64,000 nt of DNA, taken from the NCBI RefSeq assembly GCF_002959755.1, contig NZ_PPCW01000005.1, forward strand, positions 315,001 to 379,000, in the 5' to 3' direction. Of this stretch, positions 16,431-25,078 are shown in pieces; position 1 is the first letter of the stretch, and each line of letters begins with the position of its first letter. The position numbers and the translations under genes were made by a program. Source of the DNA: Veillonella sp. T11011-6 (GTDB lineage Bacteria > Bacillota > Negativicutes > Veillonellales > Veillonellaceae). Under the pieces are notes generated by a model. It saw only the letters and a program-made list of their open reading frames with translations, had not been told where the DNA came from and did not search any database.

Positions 16431-17249
16431 ATGGAAAAGTTACTTGTTGGCAAGTCCTTGGAGCATCAACTCGATACAGTTATTAAAGAATTAGCACCAA
16501 AAGGAAATATATCCTATGTAGTACTTCAATTTGACGATGAAGAGGAACCGATTATTATCGCTTCTAAAGGGGAGGATACGGTACATTCTAGTGCAAGTTT
16601 GATTAAGGTACTCATCATGGAGTATGTGTTCCATTTAGCTCGTACTGAACAGTTAGACCTTAATGATACAGTTCCACTATCTAGAACACCTCGTGTTGAA
16701 GGTGGTGGAGCACTACAAGAATTAGTAGCAAAGCATAGCTTTACGTATCTTGAGTTATGCCGTCTTATGATGGTTCTCAGCGATAATATTGCAACAAATT
16801 TGCTCATTACAGTTCTTGGAATGGAAAATATCAATGCTCGTGCAGAACAGCTTGGTGTAGATGAGATAGAACTTAATCGCATGATGATGGACTTTGAAGC
16901 TCTCGCCGAAGGCCGTGATAATCGTATGACTGCTATGGCGTTAGCTCGTCTCTATAAACACATTTTTGAATGTCGCGATAGAGATTTTTATGGCCGAGAA
17001 ATGTGGAACATTTTAGGTCGCCAACAATTCCGTGATATTTTGCCATTTTATTGGGGAGAAGATGTACGCTTTCACCATAAAACAGGATCCCTTAATCGCG
17101 TAGAGCATGATGGGGGCATATTGGAAACGTTTAGAGGTCATTTTTGCTTTATCCTTTTGATGAGCGATATTGATAATGACCGAGGTAAAGAGTTAGGCGC
17201 TCGAGTAGGGCGTATCATGAAAGAATTTGTAGAGGAAGCATTGCCATGA
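16431..17249 (+). CDS. Cytosolic class A beta-lactamase-like serine hydrolase
   Basis: A 272-residue protein of the penicillin-binding/beta-lactamase fold. It has SASLIK (Ser-x-x-Lys nucleophile, about residue 63), SDN (about 118) and HKTGS (about 220). The omega-loop glutamate of true class A enzymes is missing: the equivalent stretch reads NRMMMDFEALAEG. There is no signal peptide or membrane anchor, so it should act in the cytoplasm. It lies between the transporter ATPase genes and the binding-protein gene, overlapping the latter by four bases. A D-amino-acid peptidase or esterase acting on imported peptides is likelier than antibiotic resistance. The start follows GGGAGAA. Confidence 0.75.
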   Translation: MEKLLVGKSLEHQLDTVIKELAPKGNISYVVLQFDDEEEPIIIASKGEDTVHSSASLIKVLIMEYVFHLARTEQLDLNDTVPLSRTPRVEGGGALQELVAKHSFTYLELCRLMMVLSDNIATNLLITVLGMENINARAEQLGVDEIELNRMMMDFEALAEGRDNRMTAMALARLYKHIFECRDRDFYGREMWNILGRQQFRDILPFYWGEDVRFHHKTGSLNRVEHDGGILETFRGHFCFILLMSDIDNDRGKELGARVGRIMKEFVEEALP

Positions 17250-18847
17250 TGGATAAACGAAATTTGTTAAAACTCATGGTCCTTGCTCTTGGGGTGAGTG
17301 TGCTCTTGTTTGTATTTGGTTATCCTCGCGGGGAACAACCAATTGATGAGCATACAATCCGATATGTTATTGAGCAGGAACCATCCACATTGGATCCAGC
17401 AAAGTCTACTACCTCTCCGGAGGCAACGGTTCAACTCCAATTATTTGACGGTTTAGTTCGTTTAAATGATGAAAGTGAACCAGAGGCAGCACTTGCTAAA
17501 AGCTGGGATATTTCTGATGATGGTCGCGAGTATACCTTCCATTTGCGACCAGATTTAAAATGGTCCAATGGAGAGCCTTTGACGGCTCATGATTTTGAAT
17601 ACGCTTGGAAACGCGTATTAGACCCTGAAGTCCATGCGGACAATGCATATATGTTATATGTATTAAAAAATGGCGAAGCCTTTAATAATGGTGATGCCAA
17701 AGCTGAAGACGTTGGTGTTAAGGCCATCGATGATGATACATTGGTAGTTACCTTAGAAAATCCAACCGCCTATTTCTTAAAATTATTAGCATCTCATAGT
17801 TACTATCCAGTAAGTCAAAAGGTTGTAGAGGCTCATGAAAACTGGGCTGCTAATGCAGATACATTTGTGTCTAATGGTCCATACCGCTTATTATCTTGGA
17901 AGCATAATGGGGAAATGGATTTCATTAAGAATTCAGATTACTGGGATGCGGACTCTGTAAAAACAGAGAAGATGAATTGGCCTATCAGTGAATCCCAAAG
18001 CACACGCCTTACATTGGTTGAAGGTGGCGAAGCAGATATGACTGTTGAGCCTCCTGTAGCGGATCAAAAACGTTTAGAAGAAGCGGGCCTATTACATATT
18101 GGACCTATGCTTGGTAACTATTACTACGTATTCAATGTGAAAGCAGAGCCTTTTACAGATCCTGAAGTACGTAAAGCATTCTCCATGGTTATCAACCGTG
18201 CTAATATCGTTAACAATATTGTTCGTGGCGGTAAAGAGGCTGCTTATGCATTTGTTCCATATGGCATGCTTGAAAGTAACGGTCGTGAAGACTTCCGTGA
18301 AGCTGGTAGCTATCTCGTTTACGAAGATGTAGAGCAAGCGAAAGAAATTTTGAAACAAGCTGGCTATGATAAGAACCATCCATTGCCTCCAATTACGATT
18401 TTGTATAATACAAGCGAATTACATAAAGCGATTGCTGAAGCTGTACAGGATGCATGGGTAAATGCATTTGGTGCAGATGTGCGCTTACAAAATCAAGAGA
18501 CAAAGGTATTCTTAGCCGACCGCGAAGCTGGTAAATATCAAGTTGCTCGTGCTTCTTGGGTTGCGGATTACAGTGATCCACAAAACTTCTTAGAAGTATT
18601 CTCTGCGGAAGACAACGATAGTCAGTACCATAGTGAAGACTATAATGAGTTAATCGCTCGTATTCGTACGACACCAAATGGGGCTGAACGGGATGCGTTG
18701 ATGCATAAAGCAGAACAGATGATTTTTGATGAATCTCTAGTAATGCCATTGTATTTCACAACACAACCATATGTAACAAATGGAAGTATTCAAAATTATT
18801 TCTGGACTACATTGGGCCTTGTTGACTTTAAAAAAGCATACAAATAA
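17246..18847 (+). CDS. Peptide ABC transporter substrate-binding protein, OppA/DppA type (SBP_bac_5)
   Basis: A 533-residue extracytoplasmic binding protein. It has a hydrophobic N-terminal signal (residues 8-25), then IRYVIEQEPSTLDPAKSTT, the usual start of the mature SBP_bac_5 domain, and FHLRPDLKWSNGEPLTAHDF, its family signature. There is no cysteine near the signal, so it is not a normal lipoprotein; it may be periplasmic or anchored by an uncleaved helix, which suits a diderm. The start ATGA overlaps the stop of the serine hydrolase. A terminator follows. Confidence 0.92.
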   Translation: MMDKRNLLKLMVLALGVSVLLFVFGYPRGEQPIDEHTIRYVIEQEPSTLDPAKSTTSPEATVQLQLFDGLVRLNDESEPEAALAKSWDISDDGREYTFHLRPDLKWSNGEPLTAHDFEYAWKRVLDPEVHADNAYMLYVLKNGEAFNNGDAKAEDVGVKAIDDDTLVVTLENPTAYFLKLLASHSYYPVSQKVVEAHENWAANADTFVSNGPYRLLSWKHNGEMDFIKNSDYWDADSVKTEKMNWPISESQSTRLTLVEGGEADMTVEPPVADQKRLEEAGLLHIGPMLGNYYYVFNVKAEPFTDPEVRKAFSMVINRANIVNNIVRGGKEAAYAFVPYGMLESNGREDFREAGSYLVYEDVEQAKEILKQAGYDKNHPLPPITILYNTSELHKAIAEAVQDAWVNAFGADVRLQNQETKVFLADREAGKYQVARASWVADYSDPQNFLEVFSAEDNDSQYHSEDYNELIARIRTTPNGAERDALMHKAEQMIFDESLVMPLYFTTQPYVTNGSIQNYFWTTLGLVDFKKAYK

Positions 18848-18857
18848 GATACACTTA

Positions 18858-18883
18858 AGACGTACACTATGTGTACGTCTTTT
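18858..18883 (+). terminator. Terminator after oppA
   Basis: Perfect 10-bp arms AGACGTACAC / GTGTACGTCT with a 3-base loop and TTTT. The LD-carboxypeptidase gene starts 20 bases later, so the signal may reduce rather than stop expression downstream. Confidence 0.75.
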
Positions 18884-18903
18884 GTTGTATTTTATGAGGA
18901 CAT

Positions 18904-19842
18904 ATGAACTGGATTGAACCAAAGCGCTTAGCACCGGGCATGACCATAGGTATTATGGCACCTGCCAGTGCAAGCGATGAAGATTTACATAGAATAGAAG
19001 AAATTTGTAACCTAAGGGGCTATAAAGTACTCTTTGGTGAAAGTGCACATCGTAAAGGACTCTATGGTGGTACACCAGAGGAGCAATCCCAAGAGTTTCA
19101 ATATATGATGACCACCGCACTTTGTGATGCGGTGCTAGCTTTGCGCGGTGGTTACGGAACGATGCGTTATCTAGACTTATTAGATTATAAGGCCATTCGT
19201 AAATATCGTAAGGCCTTTGTCGGGTATAGTGACTGCACGGCTCTTCATATGGCTATCAATCGATATAGTAGACTTATTACGTATCACGGGCCGATGGGCG
19301 TAGATTTTAAGCCTGAACGCAAAGCAGATATTGATGCTTTATTTAATACTTTAGAAGGTAAATTACAAGTCATAGAACCCTTACCTGAACCGCCTCGTGG
19401 TGCTATTGGTACTGAGCTAGGCGAAGGTATTTTACGGGGCGGCAATATGACGATGTTATCTATGTTGTCGGGAACACCGTATTTTTTAGAGGATGCATCT
19501 TGGAAGGATACATTACTATTCATTGAAGATGTAGGAGAGGCACCTTATAAGCTAGATCGCATGTTGCAACAATTTCGCCTCAGTGGTTTATTGAGTCGTA
19601 TTAAAGGTTTAGTGATTGGTACTTTTACAGATTGTGAAGGCGACGATGATGAGCGTGATTACGATTTAGGCTATGAAGCGTTACGCTACATGGAGGAAAA
19701 TAGAGACCCTGAATTGTTGGATCCTTTTGTATGCTATGTCCCAACAGGTCATGGAACGCCGCATCAAACATTACCACTAGGAGCGATGATTAACTTTAGG
19801 TATATTTCAAATACCATAATTGTTCATCCCTATACGAAATAG
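18904..19842 (+). CDS. LD-carboxypeptidase (peptidase family S66, LdcA/MccF type)
   Basis: A 312-residue S66 peptidase. The nucleophile Ser lies in FVGYSDCTALH (about residue 106). The Glu of FIEDVGEAPYKLDRML and the His of GHGTPHQTLPLGA complete the Ser-Glu-His triad. LdcA removes the terminal D-Ala from murein tetrapeptides in the cytoplasm during peptidoglycan recycling; MccF relatives cleave peptide antibiotics. Its place right after a peptide-import operon recalls Bacillus subtilis dpp-ykfA and supports the recycling role. There is no signal peptide. Confidence 0.85.
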   Translation: MNWIEPKRLAPGMTIGIMAPASASDEDLHRIEEICNLRGYKVLFGESAHRKGLYGGTPEEQSQEFQYMMTTALCDAVLALRGGYGTMRYLDLLDYKAIRKYRKAFVGYSDCTALHMAINRYSRLITYHGPMGVDFKPERKADIDALFNTLEGKLQVIEPLPEPPRGAIGTELGEGILRGGNMTMLSMLSGTPYFLEDASWKDTLLFIEDVGEAPYKLDRMLQQFRLSGLLSRIKGLVIGTFTDCEGDDDERDYDLGYEALRYMEENRDPELLDPFVCYVPTGHGTPHQTLPLGAMINFRYISNTIIVHPYTK

Positions 19843-19905
19843 ACACATTCTCCTTAGTTAGAATAAATAATCAACAGTATAAATTAGAAATTAAAAAGGG
19901 AAGTT

Positions 19906-21045
19906 ATGACATTACAAGAACGAGAGGCTCGTGCCTGTGCCATCATAGATAGTATGACAGAGGAATTGCGCGATATCTCCTTATATTTACACGATAACCC
20001 AGAATTGGGCTTAAACGAGCATAAAGCAGTTAAGGTAATTAACCAATTCTTAGAAACACATAATTTTACATCTCAAGTGGGGCTAACTGATTTTCCAGAG
20101 TTACAAACGGCGTTACGGGGTGACTATAACGGTACTGCACAGCATAAAATAGCCTTTTTAGGTGAATATGATGCACTACCAGAACTCGGTCATGGTTGCG
20201 GACATAATCTCATTGCCATGATGAGTTTAGGCGCGGCGGTTGCTTTTAGTCAATGTGCACCAGAAACATGGGGAACGACCTTCTTTGGATGTCCTGCAGA
20301 GGAAACCATTGGTGGTAAGGTATATATGGCGGAGGCAGGTCTATTTAAAGGCTATGATGCAGCACTCATCATTCATCCAGGCGGTGAAAATGAAGTGGGT
20401 GGCACATCGTTAGCGACGCATCCCTTAGAGGTAACCTTCCATGGTCGATCCTGTCATATCGCATCACTTACTGATTCTGGTATCAATGCCTTAGATTGTG
20501 CTGTAGATCTTTATCAAAGAGTTAAAGAGTTAAAGAAAACCTTCCCTAAAGGTGCTATTGTAGGTGCTATATTTACCGAAGCTGGTACGGCACCAAACGT
20601 AGTAACTCCTAAGGCTACGCTTCGCATGACTGTACGGGGGCGTACGGTGGATGATTTAGAAGGTATTATTTTGCCGGCTATCAAAGCGGCTGCGCAAGAG
20701 ATCGGAGCATCCTATGGCGCTCAAGTTGAAATGCATCATTATGAGCCACTTTTTAAGGATATGCGTCAAGATAAAAAGTTATTAGATCTTTTTAACGATG
20801 TGATGACTGAGTTTGGTGAAACACCTCGTATATTGCCTGATGATGAAGCGGATGGTAGCACTGATGTAGGGAATGTATCCTATGAGGTGCCTACGGCACA
20901 GCCTACATTACAGATTGGATTAGGCTTAGAAGCGCATACGCCAGAGTTCACTTGTGCAGCCGGTTCCGATTATGGATTGGAGCAAGCGATTAAGGGCGCT
21001 AAGATTATGGCTGTGGTAGCCTTGCGTTATGCAGTAGGTAAGTGA
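19906..21045 (+). CDS. M20-family amidohydrolase/peptidase
   Basis: A 379-residue metallohydrolase of the M20D/AbgB-like group. Metal ligands are seen in GHGCGHN (about residue 97) and in PAEETIGGK (about 131, with the catalytic Glu pair). A dimerisation domain lies in the middle. Relatives cleave N-acyl amino acids, aminobenzoyl-glutamate or dipeptides. It follows ldcA by 63 bases without a visible terminator, so it probably works on the same imported peptides. The substrate is not known. Confidence 0.82.
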   Translation: MTLQEREARACAIIDSMTEELRDISLYLHDNPELGLNEHKAVKVINQFLETHNFTSQVGLTDFPELQTALRGDYNGTAQHKIAFLGEYDALPELGHGCGHNLIAMMSLGAAVAFSQCAPETWGTTFFGCPAEETIGGKVYMAEAGLFKGYDAALIIHPGGENEVGGTSLATHPLEVTFHGRSCHIASLTDSGINALDCAVDLYQRVKELKKTFPKGAIVGAIFTEAGTAPNVVTPKATLRMTVRGRTVDDLEGIILPAIKAAAQEIGASYGAQVEMHHYEPLFKDMRQDKKLLDLFNDVMTEFGETPRILPDDEADGSTDVGNVSYEVPTAQPTLQIGLGLEAHTPEFTCAAGSDYGLEQAIKGAKIMAVVALRYAVGK

Positions 21046-21055
21046 TGTTCAATTT

Positions 21056-21084
21056 TTGACATATAGAGGTCAAAAAGGTACAAT
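21056..21084 (+). promoter_or_regulatory. Consensus promoter for the ABC-F gene
   Basis: TTGACA, a 17-base spacer, then TACAAT. Transcription would start near 21091, about 65 bases before the coding start, leaving room for a structured leader. A second box TATAAT lies at 21088-21093. Confidence 0.75.
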
Positions 21085-21112
21085 AGATATAATATTTAAG
21101 TAAGTATGAAAC

Positions 21113-21139
21113 AAGCCGTCTTCAACAAGACGGCTTTTA
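21113..21139 (+). terminator. Leader hairpin, possible attenuator before the ABC-F gene
   Basis: Perfect 10-bp arms AAGCCGTCTT / AAGACGGCTT with a 4-base loop, followed by TTAT. It lies after the promoter at 21056-21084 and before the start at 21157, so it is in the leader of this gene rather than a plain end of the upstream gene. Confidence 0.6.
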
Positions 21140-21156
21140 TTCCGGTGGAGATAGAT

Positions 21157-22713
21157 ATGAGTGTTTTAACCGTTTCAAATGTAACCCATGGTTTTGGAGC
21201 GCGACAAATTTTAGATGATGCATCATTCCGCTTGTTGAAAGGTGAACATGTAGGGTTAATTGGTGCTAATGGTGAAGGCAAGTCTACATTCCTAAATATC
21301 ATTACAGGCAAAATACCTCCTGATGAAGGTAAAATTGAATGGTCCAATCAAGTAACTGTAGGTTATTTGGATCAACATGCGGTCCTCGAAAAGGGCATGA
21401 CCATTCGCGACGTATTGCAACGAGCTTTTGATGATTTGTTTGTAATGGAGCAAAACATTAACGATGCGTACAATCGCATGGGTGATGTGTCTGAAGATGA
21501 AATGAATAAGCTTCTCGAGCAAGTAGGGGAGTGGCAAGAAATTCTAGAGCAGCGTGGCTTCTATGAAATTGATGCGGTTATTGAGCGTACAGCTGCAGGT
21601 TTGGGCCTTATGGATATTGGACTTGACCGAGATGTTACGGAGCTCAGCGGTGGCCAGCGTACAAAGGTTTTACTTACAAAACTTTTACTAGAAAAACCGA
21701 CGATTTTGCTCTTGGACGAACCGACAAATTATCTTGATGTAGAGCATATCCAATGGTTGCAAAACTATTTACAAAACTACGAAAATGCGTTCATCTTGAT
21801 TTCTCATGATATGGAGTTTTTAAATTCCGTAGTCAACGTGATTTATCATATCGAGCAAGCAGTTTTAACGCGTTATACTGGCGACTATCATCAGTTCCAA
21901 GCGGCTTATGAAGTGAAAAAAGCGCAAGCAGCTAAGGCTTATGAGCGTCAACAACAAGAAATTGAGCGCATGGAAGACTTTATCCAACGCAATAAGGCTC
22001 GTGTAGCAACGCGTGGTATGGCAAATTCTCGAGCTAAACGGTTAGAGAAAATGGAGATTTTGGAAAAGCCAAAAGAGTACATTAAACCAAGTTTTGGTTT
22101 TAAAGAAGGCCGTACGCCAAGTCGTTTTATTGTAGAGGCCTTTGGTTTGGAATTAGGCTATGATGAACCGTTGACTCGACCAGTAGACTTTCAAATTGAA
22201 AGAAATAAAAAAATCGCTATTCGTGGCGTTAATGGTCTAGGTAAAACGACATTATTGAAAACAATTTTAGGGTTATTAAAACCGGTGAGTGGTGAGTTGG
22301 TAAAAGGTGATTTCTTACAAATTGGGTATTTTGCTCAAGAAGATACACCATCCAATTCTGAAACTGCCTTAGATTATATTTGGAATGAATATCCGGCAAT
22401 GACTAATGCAGAAGTACGTGCAGCGCTTGCTCGTTGTGGCCTTACTAACGAGCATATTACATCGCAAATGCGCGTGTTATCTGGTGGTGAGAATGCAAAG
22501 GTTCGCTTATGTAAACTGATGCAAAATAAGTACAATGTACTCGTATTAGACGAACCAACGAATCACTTGGACATTTATGCAAAAGAAGAACTGAGTCGTG
22601 CTTTGCGTGAGTTCAAAGGAACTATCGTTTTAGTAAGTCATGAATCTGAATTTTATAAAGATTGGGTTACGGATATTTGGAATATTGAGGATTGGACGAC
22701 GAAAATCGTTTAG
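21157..22713 (+). CDS. ABC-F family ATPase
   Basis: A 518-residue soluble protein with two ATPase domains: Walker A GANGEGKST and GVNGLGKTT, signatures ELSGGQRTKVLL and VLSGGENAKVRLC. A charged inter-domain linker has ARVATRGMANSRAKRLEKM. There are no membrane helices. ABC-F proteins bind the ribosomal E site and relieve stalling or protect against antibiotics; this one resembles the YkpA/YbiT group. The ATG at 21157 follows GGAG; an in-frame ATG at 21106 would add 17 residues encoded by the leader hairpin and has only a weak site. The stop adjoins the folE ribosome site. Confidence 0.88.
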   Translation: MSVLTVSNVTHGFGARQILDDASFRLLKGEHVGLIGANGEGKSTFLNIITGKIPPDEGKIEWSNQVTVGYLDQHAVLEKGMTIRDVLQRAFDDLFVMEQNINDAYNRMGDVSEDEMNKLLEQVGEWQEILEQRGFYEIDAVIERTAAGLGLMDIGLDRDVTELSGGQRTKVLLTKLLLEKPTILLLDEPTNYLDVEHIQWLQNYLQNYENAFILISHDMEFLNSVVNVIYHIEQAVLTRYTGDYHQFQAAYEVKKAQAAKAYERQQQEIERMEDFIQRNKARVATRGMANSRAKRLEKMEILEKPKEYIKPSFGFKEGRTPSRFIVEAFGLELGYDEPLTRPVDFQIERNKKIAIRGVNGLGKTTLLKTILGLLKPVSGELVKGDFLQIGYFAQEDTPSNSETALDYIWNEYPAMTNAEVRAALARCGLTNEHITSQMRVLSGGENAKVRLCKLMQNKYNVLVLDEPTNHLDIYAKEELSRALREFKGTIVLVSHESEFYKDWVTDIWNIEDWTTKIV

Positions 22714-22721
22714 GAGGACCG

Positions 22722-23291
22722 ATGAATCAACGTGCAAAGGACGGGATAAAGCAATTTTTAGCGGCTTTATCTGTTGATACTGAGGCGCCAGAGCTAGAGA
22801 AAACACCAAGTCGTGTAACAGAATTATATAGTGAATTATTCAGTGGCGTAGGATTAGATACAAAGTCAGCCTGGGGTGAAACATTTAGTACTGATTATAA
22901 GGGTCTTGTAGCGGTTACAGGAATTCCTTTTTACTCTATGTGTGAGCACCACTTGTTGCCATTCTTTGGAACCGTGGATATTGTGTACCAACCTAAGGAT
23001 GGGTGTGTGGCAGGGCTTAGCAAGTTTCAAGATATTGTTAATATTCTTAGCCGGAGGCCGCAACTACAAGAGCGGTTAGCATCAGAATTAGCAGATGCAA
23101 TTATGAATGATTTATCTGCTCATGGTGTATTCGTACGCATTACATCGACTCAGTTGTGTATGCTTATCAAAGGGACCATGCAGCAAGATTCAAAGGTTAT
23201 TACATTAGAAAGCCGTGGTGTACTAGCAGAGACTGGCACATTACGAGATGAAGCGTTGGCAATGTTAGGTGGAGGACAGGCAAATGTTTAA
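22722..23291 (+). CDS. folE: GTP cyclohydrolase I
   Basis: A 189-residue enzyme that opens GTP to dihydroneopterin triphosphate, the first step of folate synthesis. YSMCEHHLLPFFG (Cys about 73, His 76) and the Cys of STQLCML (about 144) form the zinc site. The start follows AGGAGG that overlaps the ABC-F stop region. It overlaps folP by eight bases and leads a folE-folP-folB-folK run. Confidence 0.95.
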   Translation: MNQRAKDGIKQFLAALSVDTEAPELEKTPSRVTELYSELFSGVGLDTKSAWGETFSTDYKGLVAVTGIPFYSMCEHHLLPFFGTVDIVYQPKDGCVAGLSKFQDIVNILSRRPQLQERLASELADAIMNDLSAHGVFVRITSTQLCMLIKGTMQQDSKVITLESRGVLAETGTLRDEALAMLGGGQANV

Positions 23292-24120
23292 ACGTAGAAA
23301 TTACACATGGAATGATGGCAAAAGTTTATCTTTGTGCGATCGTACCCTTATTATGGGGATACTAAATGGTACGCCTGACTCTTTCTCTGATGGTGGTAAA
23401 TTCAATACTCCAGAAGCGGCAGCAGCACATGTAACGCAAATGATTGAAGATGGTGCTGATATCATTGATTTAGGCGTAGAATCTACGCGCCCTGGTTGCA
23501 CACCATTGACAGCAGATGAAGAAATTGAACGCTTAGCCCAATTGATAGACCCTGTACTACATGCATCTACAGTACCTGTATCTATCGATACCTATCATGC
23601 TAAAACTGCTGATTATGCACTTTCAAAGGGCGCTCATATTTTAAATGATATTTGGGGCTTACACTATGATCCTGATATGGCAGCAATAGCCGCAAAATAC
23701 AAGGTACCTGTAATCATCATGCACAATAGTAATGATACAAACTATGGTGACATCATTGAAGATATGAAGGCATACTTCTTCTTTGCTGTAGATAAAGCCT
23801 TAAAGGTTGGTGTAACACCACAACAAATTTGGCTTGATCCAGGTATCGGATTTTTTGGTAAAACAGAAGAACAAAATATTGAAGTTATGCAACGTTTAGG
23901 CGAATTAACGGCTTATGAATACCCTATTTTACTTGCCCCTAGCCGTAAGGGTTTTATCGGTTCTATGTTGGGCGGTTTACCTCCAGAAGAACGCGATGAA
24001 GGCACGGTAGCGGCTTGTATTACGGGTGTATTCCAAGGTGTTGATATGGTGCGTGTTCATAATGTGAAAATGCACAAACGCGCCTTGGCCGTAGCAGATG
24101 GCCTATTACGAGGTGAATAA
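23284..24120 (+). CDS. folP: Dihydropteroate synthase
   Basis: A 278-residue TIM-barrel enzyme joining pterin pyrophosphate to p-aminobenzoate; it is the sulfonamide target. MGILNGTPDSFSDGGKF is the N-terminal family motif, DLGVESTRPG the second loop, and APSRKGFIG the pABA/pterin loop. The start at 23284 follows GGAGGA inside folE, and the stop shares a base with folB (TAATG). Confidence 0.95.
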   Translation: MFKRRNYTWNDGKSLSLCDRTLIMGILNGTPDSFSDGGKFNTPEAAAAHVTQMIEDGADIIDLGVESTRPGCTPLTADEEIERLAQLIDPVLHASTVPVSIDTYHAKTADYALSKGAHILNDIWGLHYDPDMAAIAAKYKVPVIIMHNSNDTNYGDIIEDMKAYFFFAVDKALKVGVTPQQIWLDPGIGFFGKTEEQNIEVMQRLGELTAYEYPILLAPSRKGFIGSMLGGLPPEERDEGTVAACITGVFQGVDMVRVHNVKMHKRALAVADGLLRGE

Positions 24121-24482
24121 TGGATAAAATCGTTTTAAAAAACATGGCATTTTATGGATACCATGGCAATTTGACATCTGAACAAGCGCAAGGACAGCGC
24201 TTTTTTGTAGATGTTGAAATTACTACGGATCTTACAAAGGCCGGTCAAAGTGACCAGTTAGAGGATTCTATCAATTATGTAGAAGTATATGAGCTTGTAG
24301 AATCTGTTATGACTGGAGAAAAACATAATTTATTAGAGCGTTTAGGTGCACTTATTGCCGACTCTTTATACCAACATTATCAAGGTATCGTTGGCTTATC
24401 TGTAACGGTGCGCAAACCATCTGTACCTATTGCTGGTATCCTAGATTATGTTGAGGTTGTCACTACAAGAGGTCAAATTTGA
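24120..24482 (+). CDS. folB: Dihydroneopterin aldolase
   Basis: A 120-residue single-domain enzyme that converts dihydroneopterin to hydroxymethyl-dihydropterin and glycolaldehyde. It opens KIVLKNMAFYGYHG, the FolB signature with the conserved Tyr, and has the ERLG segment with the active-site Glu and a C-terminal VTVRKPSVPIAG motif. The start overlaps the folP stop and the stop overlaps the folK start, so translation is probably coupled. Confidence 0.93.
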   Translation: MDKIVLKNMAFYGYHGNLTSEQAQGQRFFVDVEITTDLTKAGQSDQLEDSINYVEVYELVESVMTGEKHNLLERLGALIADSLYQHYQGIVGLSVTVRKPSVPIAGILDYVEVVTTRGQI

Positions 24483-24955
24483 TGTATACCTATTACATCA
24501 GTGTAGGTTCAAATATAGGTGATAAAAGAGGCTATATTAATTCCGCTTTTCACCTATTACAAGGGCATGAGGCCGTTTCAGAGGTTATTAGTTCTTCTTT
24601 GATAGAAACGGAACCTTGGGGATATACAGATCAGGCGTCATTTATTAATGGCATGTGGTCTTGTAAAAGTACTTTGAATCCTCATGAAATGTTAAGTGTC
24701 CTTCAGTCCTTAGAACAAGAGGCTGGTCGTGAACGACTCATTCACTGGGGACCACGTACATTAGATTTAGATATTATTTTGGCTTTTGATGAAGCCGGTT
24801 CTATGATTTCCATTTGTGCTGAAACTCTAACTATACCGCATCCTTATTTTTGGGATAGAACCTTTGTCTTAGAACCTTTACATGAGTTGTTACCAACTTT
24901 TACCTATAAGGGTATCTCAATTAGCGAGCGACTAGCTACATTAAGTTTGGCATAG
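24482..24955 (+). CDS. folK: 2-amino-4-hydroxy-6-hydroxymethyldihydropteridine pyrophosphokinase
   Basis: A 157-residue kinase that activates the pterin for FolP. YYISVGSNIGDKRGYI matches the N-terminal motif and WGPRTLDLDIILAFD the catalytic/Mg-binding motif. The ATG at 24482 overlaps the folB TGA; a TTG one codon earlier is also in frame. It is the last gene of the folate run; no clear terminator follows within 120 bases. Confidence 0.93.
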   Translation: MYTYYISVGSNIGDKRGYINSAFHLLQGHEAVSEVISSSLIETEPWGYTDQASFINGMWSCKSTLNPHEMLSVLQSLEQEAGRERLIHWGPRTLDLDIILAFDEAGSMISICAETLTIPHPYFWDRTFVLEPLHELLPTFTYKGISISERLATLSLA

Positions 24956-25078
24956 AAGTCCACAAAGATATTAAAAAAATTTACAGTTATACCTAGAATT
25001 GGGATTATATTAATAGGGACTTACTGTAATGGCAATATATTATTACGTTTTATGCCTGGGGATTCATAGGGAGTATAA

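Noticed and set aside
16431-17249. Antibiotic-resistance beta-lactamase
   Set aside because: No signal peptide, omega-loop Glu missing and position inside a peptide-transport operon; a cytosolic hydrolase fits better.
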